Shown: positions 31,841 through 39,503, numbered from the stretch's first letter. The stretch is DNA of 40,026 nt from Actinomycetota bacterium (GCA_018896525.1 JAHIMR010000030.1:1-40026), one strand, 5' to 3'. Notes: generated from the letters alone by a model not told the origin. Translations and numbers: made by a program.

Positions 31841-32009
31841 TAAGTACCTCGTTCCATAAACACGCTGGCATTCGAACGCCGCTGCATCCACTCCGGCTTC
31901 GTTCCGCTCCCTCGAAGTACTCCAAGAGTACGTCTTCGGTCACGCGCCTTGCCGGAGCGGCGCTTCGACGCTCTCGGTGCGCAACCATGTCTATGGAACG
32001 AAGCACTAA
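31841..32009. mobile_element. MITE-like element, copy 2 (169 bp), inside the ATPase operon
   Basis: Lies between the ATPase subunit E stop and the subunit C start. Both ends are of the CGTTCCATA type: TACCTCGTTCCATAAACAC on the left and, read inward on the minus strand, TGCTTCGTTCCATAGACA on the right. The interior aligns over its whole length with copies 1 and 3 (read on the opposite strand to copy 1). Flanking tetramers are TAAG and CTAA rather than identical. All other ATPase genes are tightly packed, so this gap is clearly an insertion. Confidence 0.85.
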
Positions 32010-32033
32010 GACCCCGCGATCCCTCCTGTACAG

Positions 32034-32639
32034 CTACTCCGGCTCCCCGAACAGTATCTCCACTATCTTCGACTCCAGCTCTTCCTTGCGCGAGCCGACC
32101 TCCGACTCCAGACTGCTGTTCACCTCGACGCCCCCGGAGCGGAAGATGAACCCACCGGCGATGTCGCGCGTCTTGCTGGACAAGGTGACCCTCCCTTTCT
32201 TCGAACTCCGCTCCAGGGCACTGTTGACCCTGGACACGATGTCCGGTCCCACGCGGTCGCGGTCGGCGGGGGACATGATCAGCTCCCCGTCCTGTTCCCC
32301 GACCACGTCCAGAAGCCGCCTGACCATCATCTCGGCGTACTGCTCCTCCGGCAGGTCGGCTATCTTCTCCAGGGCACGGCCGGCAACCTCCTCTATCAGC
32401 ACCTGCTTCTCGGCCAGGACCGCCTTGCGGGCTTCCAGGGAGGACATGGTAACCCGCTGCCTCTTCTCGTCCTCGGCGGCGTGCCTGGCGGACTCGACGC
32501 CCTTCTCATACGTCCGCTGGGCCTCACGCTCCGCCTCGGCGCCTATCTCTTCGGCCTGACTGGCCGCCTCGTCACTTATACTCCGGGCTTCGCGGCGGGC
32601 GTCGCCCAGTATGCGCTCAATCAGCTTATCCAGTGGCAT
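32034..32639 (-). CDS. ntpE: V/A-type ATPase subunit E (peripheral stalk)
   Basis: A 201-residue peripheral-stalk subunit. A long charged coiled coil (about 5-105, IERILGDARREARSISDEAAS) precedes a globular C-terminal domain ending KIVEILFGEPE. It pairs with the short coiled-coil subunit encoded at 35592-35903. The ATG has GGGAG 5 bases upstream. Subunit K is 24 bp upstream. A 170-bp repeat element follows the stop. Confidence 0.9.
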   Translation of the reverse strand: MPLDKLIERILGDARREARSISDEAASQAEEIGAEAEREAQRTYEKGVESARHAAEDEKRQRVTMSSLEARKAVLAEKQVLIEEVAGRALEKIADLPEEQYAEMMVRRLLDVVGEQDGELIMSPADRDRVGPDIVSRVNSALERSSKKGRVTLSSKTRDIAGGFIFRSGGVEVNSSLESEVGSRKEELESKIVEILFGEPE

Positions 32640-32663
32640 ACCGTCTCCCTGGTTTCAGTCGCC

Positions 32664-33176
32664 CTACTTGATCTTGGTGAACAGGAAGATGGTCAGGATA
32701 AGCGAGAACACCGCGTAAGTCTCCACCAGCGCCGGCAGTACCAGTGCCTTCCCCAGCTCCTCGGTGCGCCGTGCCACCATGCCGGCGGCGCTGGCCGCAG
32801 TGAGTCCCTGGAACACCGCCGATATGCAGCATACAAACGCTACCGGCAGGCAGGCGAAGAAGACCATCATCCCAGTGTGGCCCGAGAGCTTGGGAAGATC
32901 GAACTGGAATGTGACCAGTATCGCTGTGATCAACCCGTATATCCCCTGGGTCCCCGGTATGGCGATCAACGGCAGGAGGGAACCGAACTTGTCGGGATCC
33001 TCCACCAGGATTCCGCTCGCCACATTACTCACGTAGGTAATCCCCATCGCGGACCCCATTCCCCCTCCCACGAAGGCGAGGGCCGCGCCCAGGATCGCCC
33101 ACTGCCAGCCGGTCAGGCCGGCGCACGTGCTGGTCTGGAGCACGTCGGCTCCTGCTGCTGCTAAAGCACCTACCAC
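32664..33176 (-). CDS. ntpK: V-type ATPase subunit K (proteolipid), Na+-type binding site
   Basis: A 170-residue double-hairpin proteolipid with four membrane helices (about 26-52, 66-90, 103-130, 143-168), forming the rotating ring. The side chains that bind Na+ in E. hirae NtpK (Thr64, Gln65, Gln110, Glu139) have equivalents here: Thr76-Gln77 in IPGTQGIYG, Gln123 in VFQG, and Glu152 in LVETYAVF. Only helix 4 has the carboxylate. The start is GTG 33174-33176 with AAAGGAGG 6 bases upstream. Na+ rather than H+ transport is inferred. Confidence 0.95.
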   Translation of the reverse strand: MVGALAAAGADVLQTSTCAGLTGWQWAILGAALAFVGGGMGSAMGITYVSNVASGILVEDPDKFGSLLPLIAIPGTQGIYGLITAILVTFQFDLPKLSGHTGMMVFFACLPVAFVCCISAVFQGLTAASAAGMVARRTEELGKALVLPALVETYAVFSLILTIFLFTKIK

Positions 33177-33201
33177 TTGGGACCTCCTTTCAAGGGCCTC
33201 C

Positions 33202-35184
33202 TCAAGATGACCCTTTGTCCTCGATTATCACCGTCTTGGACTCTATCTGAAGGGGCTTGAAATCCCGCCCCCCGTCCTCGTAGAACTTGCTGAAGAACTC
33301 CACGTACTCCAACCGGAGCGGGTGGACGAACGCGCCCAGCAGGTTGATCACCACGTTGAAGGTGTGGCCCACCACGAGCACCAGCAACATTATCAGTATT
33401 CCGATGACCGGGGCCATGCCCCTGACCATCCCCGACATGGTGTTGATCACCGAGCCGATGACGAACGTGGCCAGCCCCAGCGCGAAAAGCCGGACGTAGG
33501 AGACCGTGTCGCCCAGCCAGCCCACAAGCGTATTGTATGTCTCGTAGAGCCCCCCGAATACCTTCCCCGGCGTGCTCTTGGCCCCGTGTCCAAGCAGTAC
33601 GATCATTCCCAGAAGGGCCGTCCCCGCCACCGCTACTATGACCATGACCGGGACCACCCCGGCGATCACCAGGACGGCGGCGGTAATCGTGCCTATGAAC
33701 AGGAAAAGGACCAGGCCCTGGTCGATGAGGGCGTCGGCGACGCTGCCCGCCTTCCAGTTGTCGTGGAACTCCACCACCGTCCCGGCCAGCATATGTATGA
33801 GCCCCAGTCCCATGCAGACACCCATCAGCGGCAGGGGGTCCTCCAGCGGCTTGAACAGCACCAGTGACTGAAGGAACTGCGGCAACGTGTCGGTCTCTAT
33901 CCCGAAGTAGGAGCCGGTGATCACCCCGGCCACCATCGCGCACGCCGCGCCGTAGCACATGACCAGGAGCAGGTTCTTAGTGTTCTCCCCCAGCGGCATG
34001 TACTTTCGCATCAGCAGGAACGCGATGAGGATTACCAGGCCGTAGCCGACATCCCCGATGCAGAACCCGAAGAAGACCATGAAGGATATCGCTATGAGCC
34101 AGGTTGGGTCGTACTCCCGGTTGTTGGGGACCCCGTACAGGCGGGTGAGGAACTCGAACGGCTTTATCCACTTCCTGTTCCTCAGGGAAACGGGGGGGCT
34201 GTCGCCTTCCTCGGGCTCGGACGCCTCCACCTCGATCTCGTCGGATAGCTTCCTCATGCGCTCCCTGGTCTTTTCAATACCTTCTTCGGTCGCCCAACCC
34301 TCGACGACCACCGTTGAGCGGGTGTTTCCGAACGACGTCATTGTCTCGACCTTGGTACGCTGGTTGACCAGGTACTCCTTGAGAACCTCCAGTGCGCCTA
34401 TATGTTCCCGGTACCCTTCGACCTGGTCCAGGACCTCCTCGTGCTCTCTTTCAATCTCCTCCAGCTCCCCGCTCACCTGCTCCAGCCACCTGTCGGGCTC
34501 CAGGGGGCTCCCGGGCAGGGAGACCGTGTCGTGGCTGTAGCCCGACAGGACCGAGGTGATCTCCTCCTCGGCCCCGAGGTGATAGATCAACAGGCAGTTG
34601 ACGTTTCTGCCGACCTCTCCCACCACCTCCAGTTCGCTCTCCGGGGCCCCGGCCCCAAGCTCCCCGGTCAACGCCTCAATGTCCGAGCCCGCGACCCTGA
34701 CCGGCATCACCCCGAAAGTGGCGCCCCCTCTGACCTCGTCCAGCGGTACCCCGAGACTTATCCAGTTCTCGAGCTCATTGCTCTCCTGCCGCAGGCGCTC
34801 CTTCCGTTCCCGCTGGTCTATCAACCGCTGCTCCAGGTCGGAGCACTCCTTGTATATCCGGTCGAGGTCGACCCGTTCCCAGGAGAGCATGAACTTGTCG
34901 GTCGTCATGGAGTACTTGTCCTTGATCATTGTCGAGATAAAGCCTGACTTCTCCCGCTGGTACTCCTTTAGAAAACCGAGCAGGAACTCTATCTGCGAGA
35001 TCCCGAAAGAGCACATGCGCGAGGCCTGGACCTCCTCCTCGGTGAGCTCCTTGGCGGGCAGCACGTCGGGTTCCGAAACCCGCTCGACGTCGACGGTCCC
35101 GATCCGGGTGAGGGCATCCACTACCTGGTTCTGGTTATCCTTATGGGCGATGACGGTGATCTTCTTTACCGGCTCGACTGCCAT
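33202..35184 (-). CDS. ntpI: V/A-type ATPase subunit I (a subunit)
   Basis: A 660-residue subunit: a cytoplasmic N-terminal stalk-binding half (1-370, coiled coil around 80-110 and 225-260) and a C-terminal membrane half with about seven or eight helices. PTWLIAISFMVFFGFCIGDVGYG and the TVSYVRLFALGLATFVIG segment, which contains the conserved essential Arg next to the ring, are visible. It forms the ion half-channels with subunit K. The ATG has only a weak AAGGTG ribosome site, and 400 bp of repeats separate it from subunit H. Confidence 0.96.
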   Translation of the reverse strand: MAVEPVKKITVIAHKDNQNQVVDALTRIGTVDVERVSEPDVLPAKELTEEEVQASRMCSFGISQIEFLLGFLKEYQREKSGFISTMIKDKYSMTTDKFMLSWERVDLDRIYKECSDLEQRLIDQRERKERLRQESNELENWISLGVPLDEVRGGATFGVMPVRVAGSDIEALTGELGAGAPESELEVVGEVGRNVNCLLIYHLGAEEEITSVLSGYSHDTVSLPGSPLEPDRWLEQVSGELEEIEREHEEVLDQVEGYREHIGALEVLKEYLVNQRTKVETMTSFGNTRSTVVVEGWATEEGIEKTRERMRKLSDEIEVEASEPEEGDSPPVSLRNRKWIKPFEFLTRLYGVPNNREYDPTWLIAISFMVFFGFCIGDVGYGLVILIAFLLMRKYMPLGENTKNLLLVMCYGAACAMVAGVITGSYFGIETDTLPQFLQSLVLFKPLEDPLPLMGVCMGLGLIHMLAGTVVEFHDNWKAGSVADALIDQGLVLFLFIGTITAAVLVIAGVVPVMVIVAVAGTALLGMIVLLGHGAKSTPGKVFGGLYETYNTLVGWLGDTVSYVRLFALGLATFVIGSVINTMSGMVRGMAPVIGILIMLLVLVVGHTFNVVINLLGAFVHPLRLEYVEFFSKFYEDGGRDFKPLQIESKTVIIEDKGSS

Positions 35185-35221
35185 ATTTTTACTTTACACC
35201 TTGCCTGTATCCATCAGCCGC

Positions 35222-35580
35222 CATCCCCGGGCTGTTGCCGTTGCAACATCCACGCCAACCAAACGGTGCCTGGCACAGGTGTTGCAGTTAACCCTGTTCA
35301 CACAAACGCTCGCCATAATGCAACGCAGGTGCCTGGCACCACCTCTATGCACGACAACGCTAGACAAACAACCGCCATCCCCGGGCTGTTGCCGTTGGAA
35401 CATCTACCCAAACAATACCCCACTATGCAACAACCCCGGGGCGAGACCCCTCCCTCCCCAAGCAACCTTGCGTTTGGTGCCTGTCACCTTTCGCAAGTAT
35501 TTTACGCACTAAACAATGTTCAAAAGGGGCCAGGCCCCTTTTGCACAACACCCGCCATCCCCGGGCTGTTGCCCGGGGCA
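35222..35580. repeat. Repeat cluster inside the ATPase locus (R2 x3, R1 x3, R5)
   Basis: Between subunit H and subunit I lie R2 arms at about 35224-35238, 35379-35393 (paired with an inverted arm at 35426-35441) and 35559-35573. R1 cores sit at about 35264-35276, 35329-35340 and 35474-35489 (with CCTGT centre), and a perfect palindrome CAAAAGGGGCC-A-mirror is at 35521-35543 (family R5). No gene or obvious promoter is seen in this ~400-bp stretch. Confidence 0.75.
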
Positions 35581-35591
35581 ACCCATCAATA

Positions 35592-35903
35592 TTACTGCTT
35601 GATGATATCGAGAACCGCGTTTACCGCGGTGTCGACGCGGGAGCCGGCCTCCGCGCGTATCTTCCGGCACTCCTCCCGGCTGCCCTCTTCTATGGCTCGT
35701 GTCTCTTCAGCGGCCTCACACCGGAGCGCCTCGCCAATGCGTGACCCATCCCGCTCGGCCTCCTCCCTGGCGGCGGCCACCTTTCTTTCGGCCTCGCTCC
35801 CTGCTTCCTCCACCAGTTTCAGGGCACCCTCGGACGCCTCCCGGACAATCCGCTCCGCCTCTTCCTCGGTCACCCTGGTCTTCTTAATACCTTCTACCGC
35901 CAT
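35592..35903 (-). CDS. ntpH: V/A-type ATPase subunit H/G (peripheral stalk coiled coil)
   Basis: A 103-residue, almost entirely coiled-coil protein (Glu/Arg/Ala-rich from about 12 to 90). Its length and composition fit subunit G/H, which pairs with subunit E to form the peripheral stalk. The start ATG follows GGGGGCGG. A promoter-like pair lies about 40 bp upstream, making this the probable first gene of the ATPase operon. The gap of about 400 bp before subunit I is filled by repeats. Confidence 0.82.
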   Translation of the reverse strand: MAVEGIKKTRVTEEEAERIVREASEGALKLVEEAGSEAERKVAAAREEAERDGSRIGEALRCEAAEETRAIEEGSREECRKIRAEAGSRVDTAVNAVLDIIKQ

Positions 35904-35939
35904 GTCCGCCCCCGGTCGTCGGGTTCTCCGCCGTTACGT

Positions 35940-35969
35940 AATATATACAATTACGGGACAATAACTCAA
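35940..35969 (-). promoter_or_regulatory. Probable promoter of the V-ATPase operon
   Basis: On the minus strand TTGAGT (rc of 35964-35969) and TATATT (rc of 35940-35945) are 18 bp apart. The A+T-rich patch is unusual for this GC-rich DNA and lies about 37 bp before the subunit H start codon. Confidence 0.5.
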
Positions 35970-35989
35970 GTGAAACGGGGCCGGCCACC

Positions 35990-36586
35990 TCACCGGGAGC
36001 GCGAGGTCGTAGCCCTCCGATGATTTCCCCCCCGGTTAAGCCAAACGGCCCCCAGGGCCAGGGCCGCTATCACCAGGAGGATCAACGCGGCCACTTCCCC
36101 GGCAAGCCCGCGCCTGGCCGTCACCCGCCACCCCTTGCGGATGACCGATATCTCCTCGGCCTCAATCATCGTGTCGCCACCGTGCCGCGGGCTTGCCTTG
36201 TAGAATACCCCGGTCACCTTGATGAGGTCACCCGCGGTACGGTATGAACCGACCCAAGTTACTTCCTCGAGCATGTCAGAGCGACAGTAAACTCCCATGC
36301 CGGTGTTCCCACCCTTGAGTTCCTCGTACTCGCGTACGGGCTTATGACCGTAATGGTCATCGTTTACGGTTATCCAGCTGTACTCCCCACGCCCGAGCAC
36401 GTCGCAGACGACCTCGCCCCTGTAGACCACCGTCCTCCGGTCGTAGTAATCGGAGTTCTCGATAAGCTCTTCGCTGCTGACTGAGTCTGCGGCGCGCGCG
36501 CCGGTTCCGGCGAGCGCCAGTACGGCCCCGGCCATGATAACCAGCACGACAGCGGCGGTAAGCCGCTTTCCAACCAGGTGCGACAA
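35990..36586 (-). CDS. Hypothetical secreted/membrane protein, OB-fold-like
   Basis: A 198-residue protein with a signal peptide (about 1-32, ending TGARAA), a likely extracytoplasmic domain of about 125 residues and a C-terminal membrane helix (about 162-183) with a short basic tail. The segment IKVTGVFYKAS after YRGEVVCDV, with SWITVNDDHYG, resembles nucleic-acid-binding OB-fold domains of cell-surface proteins, but this is tentative. It starts at TTG 36584-36586, one base after the trkH stop codon, and is co-transcribed with trkH. A role with the K+ channel is possible but unproven. Confidence 0.7.
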   Translation of the reverse strand: MSHLVGKRLTAAVVLVIMAGAVLALAGTGARAADSVSSEELIENSDYYDRRTVVYRGEVVCDVLGRGEYSWITVNDDHYGHKPVREYEELKGGNTGMGVYCRSDMLEEVTWVGSYRTAGDLIKVTGVFYKASPRHGGDTMIEAEEISVIRKGWRVTARRGLAGEVAALILLVIAALALGAVWLNRGGNHRRATTSRSR

Positions 36587-36587
36587 C

Positions 36588-38090
36588 TTACTTCCCCCTG
36601 ATCATCGCGATAATGAAACCAAAGAGCAGGAACACCGACATGAACTCCAGCCTCCCCGCCCACATCTGTATTATGAACAGCACCTTCACCACCGCCGGCA
36701 TCGCCGGCGAGGTGATGCCGGTGGTCAGACCGACGGTGGCGCAGGCGCTGGTGGACTCGAACAACGCCTCGGAAATCGGGTACCCGTAGAGGGTCATCAC
36801 CAGCGCCCCGCCGAGATACACGACCAGGTAGCAGGCGGTGATAACGAACACGCCGTTCACCAACCGGTCGGTGATTATCCGGTCCTGTATGTGGTGATAC
36901 TTCTGGACTATCACCGTGTCCGGCGGGGACATCAGCTTCTTCACGTCCCGCCAGATCGACCTGCCACCGATGTTCACCCTCAGGGCCTTGATGCCCCCAC
37001 CTGTGGAGCCCGACATGGCACCGATGGCCATCGCGATAATCACCGCGAACATCGCCAGCGGCCCCCACTGGAGAACGAACTGCCTGCCGTATACGGTCAT
37101 AAAGCCGGTAGTGGAGTGCGCCGATATCACCTGGTAGAACCCGTGCCTGAAGTTGGCCGCCACCCCCGGGTAGACACCCAGATACGCCAGCCCCACTATG
37201 GTCAGCGTGGCCAGGCCGAGAAGGGTGACCCCCACCGTCTTCACCTCCACGTTGCGGTACAGCTCTCGGCGGTTCCCCCTCCAGATGGTGGCATGTAAGC
37301 CGAAGTTCATCATACCCAAGCACATTGTGACCATGGTGGCCAACTCCATCCACATGCTGTGGTAGAACACGATGCCCTGGCTGGTGGGCGTGAACCCGCC
37401 GGTGCTGAAGCCCGCCATGAAAAGGCAGATGGAGTTGAAGAAGCCCTTGGCGGGAGGAAGGCCCGCGCTCATGGTCGTGACCCACAGGATGAGTGTCCCG
37501 ATGACCATGTAGACCAGGCTTACCATCCAGATAAACCTGGCGGTGGATATCACGTTGGGGAGGATACGCTCCTCTCTCCCCTCCCCCATGTACATCTCCA
37601 TCGCGCGCGACGACCCGGCCACGAAGAACGTCAGCACCACAACCACTATCCCCTGCCCGCCCATGAACATTACCAGGTGCCGCCAGAGGTTGGTGCCGTA
37701 GGCGAGGTGGTCCAGGTCCTGGATGACGGCGAGCCCGGTGGTGGACAGGCCGCTCATGCTGTCGAAGCAGGCGTCCAGGAACGACCCGAAGTGCCCGGAC
37801 AGGTAGAGGGGAATGGCGGCGAAGACCATCGCCACCAGCCAGGAGAGCGCCACCGTGGTCATGCCGGTCATCCACGACGTCTTCTCCTTAGTATGGCAGG
37901 TGATGCTTGTTACAGCCCAGAAGATGAAGCAGGCCAGTATCCCCACCGCGAAGTCAAGCGCGGGCTTCCACTCGGATAGCGAGAGAGAAAGGACGAGCGG
38001 CAACAGCATCGCCAGGCCGAGGCCCATGATGACCTTGCCCACGTTCTCCAGGATCACTTTAATGTCCGAACCGCGGGGGCGAATCAACAA
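36588..38090 (-). CDS. trkH: TrkH/KtrB-family potassium uptake protein
   Basis: A 500-residue polytopic membrane protein. The four selectivity-filter segments are visible: MSGLSTTGLAVI, FMAGFSTGGFTP, HSTTGFM and SACATVGLTTG, along with the GSTGGGIKALRV loop. It forms the K+ pore of a Trk/Ktr system. No TrkA/KtrA regulatory gene is in the window. The start is TTG 38088-38090 with AGGAG 7 bases upstream. In E. hirae the ntp operon ends with a related channel gene (ntpJ), so proximity to the V-ATPase is suggestive of linked Na+/K+ balance. Confidence 0.95.
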   Translation of the reverse strand: MLIRPRGSDIKVILENVGKVIMGLGLAMLLPLVLSLSLSEWKPALDFAVGILACFIFWAVTSITCHTKEKTSWMTGMTTVALSWLVAMVFAAIPLYLSGHFGSFLDACFDSMSGLSTTGLAVIQDLDHLAYGTNLWRHLVMFMGGQGIVVVVLTFFVAGSSRAMEMYMGEGREERILPNVISTARFIWMVSLVYMVIGTLILWVTTMSAGLPPAKGFFNSICLFMAGFSTGGFTPTSQGIVFYHSMWMELATMVTMCLGMMNFGLHATIWRGNRRELYRNVEVKTVGVTLLGLATLTIVGLAYLGVYPGVAANFRHGFYQVISAHSTTGFMTVYGRQFVLQWGPLAMFAVIIAMAIGAMSGSTGGGIKALRVNIGGRSIWRDVKKLMSPPDTVIVQKYHHIQDRIITDRLVNGVFVITACYLVVYLGGALVMTLYGYPISEALFESTSACATVGLTTGITSPAMPAVVKVLFIIQMWAGRLEFMSVFLLFGFIIAMIRGK

Positions 38091-38170
38091 GACGCCTCTC
38101 CTCCGTTCCGCCTGAGTTTAGCGCTTCCCGTGTACAGACCGCCGAGGCCTTCACGCATACGGTACGCCTG

Positions 38171-38284
38171 TCACTCGATAATGGACACGATCGCCCAGAC
38201 AACCAGGAAAGAAACCCCTATGACAGCAACGATCCCGACAAGCGTATACACGATTCCCAGCAGTGTATCCTTGTTCTCATCCAT
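38171..38284 (-). CDS. Small membrane protein (37 aa)
   Basis: A 37-residue ORF: a short acidic start (MDENKDTLLG) followed by a single long hydrophobic helix (IVYTLVGIVAVIGVSFLVVW, then AIVSIIE). ATG at 38282-38284 is preceded by GGGAA. It lies 23 bp after the hypB stop, in the same direction, and 80 bp before trkH. Composition and position support a real gene, but I recognise no family. It could be a small accessory subunit of a membrane protein. Confidence 0.5.
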   Translation of the reverse strand: MDENKDTLLGIVYTLVGIVAVIGVSFLVVWAIVSIIE

Positions 38285-38307
38285 AAGTTCCCGCCAGCGC
38301 TGCCTGT

Positions 38308-38985
38308 TCAATCCTCCGCCTTCCCCTCGTCGTTATCCCTTTTCTCCACCTGCTCCTTGAGCCAGACCACCCATTCGTCGATGCCCTCACCGGTCCGGCA
38401 CGAGATCTCGAATATCCGAATCCGCGGGTTCATCTTGCGGACGGTCTCCTTCAGGTTATCGATATCGAAGTCGGTGTACGGCAGCAGGTCGATCTTGTTC
38501 ACCAGCAGAACGTCGCTCTCGGAGAACATCAGCGGGTACTTGAGCGGCTTATCGTGCCCCTCGGCGACGCTCAGTATCATAACCTTGCGATCCTCCCCCA
38601 GCCGAAACTCGGCGGGGCAGACCAGGTTACCGACGTTCTCCACCATGACCAGGTCAACGCCGTCGAGGTCGAGCCGCTCCAGCGCGGTGTTTACCTGCCG
38701 GGCCTCCAGGTGGCACGAGCCACCGGTGTTTATCTGGATAGCGGGCACCCCTGTCTCGGCAATGCGCTCTGAGTCGATTTTGCCGGCGATATCTCCTTCC
38801 ACCACGACGCAGGACAGTCCGCCCGCGACACCCGCCAGCGTCTTCAGGATGACGCTGGTCTTGCCGGCGCCGGGGCTGGCCATGACGTTTACCATGAACG
38901 CGCCGCAGCCATCGAGGATCGCCCTGTTCTTCCCGGCGATTATCTCGTTGGCGTCGAACACTCCCTCGAGTACCTCGATCTCCAT
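38308..38985 (-). CDS. hypB: Hydrogenase nickel incorporation GTPase HypB
   Basis: A 225-residue SIMIBI-class GTPase that delivers nickel to hydrogenases (or to urease as UreG-like). The P-loop SPGAGKT is at 37-43, the metal site Cys91-His92 in TGGSCHLEA, then VENVGNLVCP and LVNKIDLLPY. The N-terminal CxxCGC motif and His-rich nickel store of some HypB proteins are absent, as in shorter archaeal-type members. The ATG is preceded by GGGGGG. MITE copy 3 lies between it and hypA. No hydrogenase structural gene is in the window. Confidence 0.95.
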   Translation of the reverse strand: MEIEVLEGVFDANEIIAGKNRAILDGCGAFMVNVMASPGAGKTSVILKTLAGVAGGLSCVVVEGDIAGKIDSERIAETGVPAIQINTGGSCHLEARQVNTALERLDLDGVDLVMVENVGNLVCPAEFRLGEDRKVMILSVAEGHDKPLKYPLMFSESDVLLVNKIDLLPYTDFDIDNLKETVRKMNPRIRIFEISCRTGEGIDEWVVWLKEQVEKRDNDEGKAED

Positions 38986-38996
38986 TATCGTCCCCC

Positions 38997-39165
38997 CTAG
39001 TATCCCGTCTCACAAATACAATGGCATTCGAACCCCGCTGCATCCGCTCCTGCTGCGTTCCGCTCCCTACGACGTACTCAGGGAGTACGCCTCAGTCGCG
39101 CGCCTTGCCGGCGCGGCGCACCGACGCTCTCGGTGCGTCACCGTATTCATGAGACGGAACACTAG
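38997..39165. mobile_element. MITE-like element, copy 3 (169 bp), between hypA and hypB
   Basis: The clearest copy. It is bounded by CTAG on both sides (38997-39000 and 39162-39165), the likely target duplication. Ends are TATCCCGTCTCACAAATAC and, inward from the right, TGTTCCGTCTCATGAATAC. The interior is closely similar to copy 1. Its right CTAG contains the TAG stop codon of hypA, and its left edge abuts the ribosome site of hypB. No ORF inside. Confidence 0.88.
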
Positions 39166-39503
39166 CTGATCTCGATGGACTCCACCTGGAACTCCCGGCC
39201 CGATACTATCTCGGTCTGTTCCCCCCCACACCCGGTGCAGGTGAAATCGTACTCCACCACGTCGAACTCCTTTCCGCACTCCCGGCATCGGGCCACCAGT
39301 GGTGTACGCCTGAAAGAGAGTTCGGCGCCTTCGGCTACAGTCTCCTTTGCTATCATGTCGAAGTAAAACCTGACCGGCTCCTCCATGACGGTGCTCATCT
39401 CGCCCAGCACCATGTTTATCCTGGTCACGCTGCCGGCCTTGTTCAATGCTGCGTGCCGCAAGACAATCGCCACCATGTTCTCTACCACCGACAGTTCGTG
39501 CAT
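39162..39503 (-). CDS. hypA: Hydrogenase nickel metallochaperone HypA
   Basis: A 113-residue metallochaperone. The nickel-binding N-terminus MHELSV (His2) is intact, and the zinc loop has Cys73/Cys76 (CREC) and Cys89/Cys92 (CTGC). It hands nickel to hydrogenase maturation together with HypB, encoded downstream. The stop TAG lies in the CTAG repeat boundary of MITE copy 3, so the C-terminal end may have been altered by the insertion. GGAAGG precedes the ATG. Confidence 0.95.
   Translation of the reverse strand: MHELSVVENMVAIVLRHAALNKAGSVTRINMVLGEMSTVMEEPVRFYFDMIAKETVAEGAELSFRRTPLVARCRECGKEFDVVEYDFTCTGCGGEQTEIVSGREFQVESIEIS

Noticed and set aside
31837-31887. Longer subunit C protein starting inside the MITE-like element
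   Set aside because: The extra residues come from the element, and homologues start near the KTYRKVTRYGHAV segment. The ATG at 31836 has a GAGG in reach.
36370-37875. Minus-strand ORF of about 500 codons in another frame of trkH
   Set aside because: It is Arg/His/Gly-rich with no signature, and the trkH frame has all four filter segments.
39024-39050. tRNA-like T-arm (TTCGAAT) inside the MITE-like element, suggesting a tRNA-derived repeat
   Set aside because: No anticodon or acceptor stem could be found around it. The similarity is short and likely chance.
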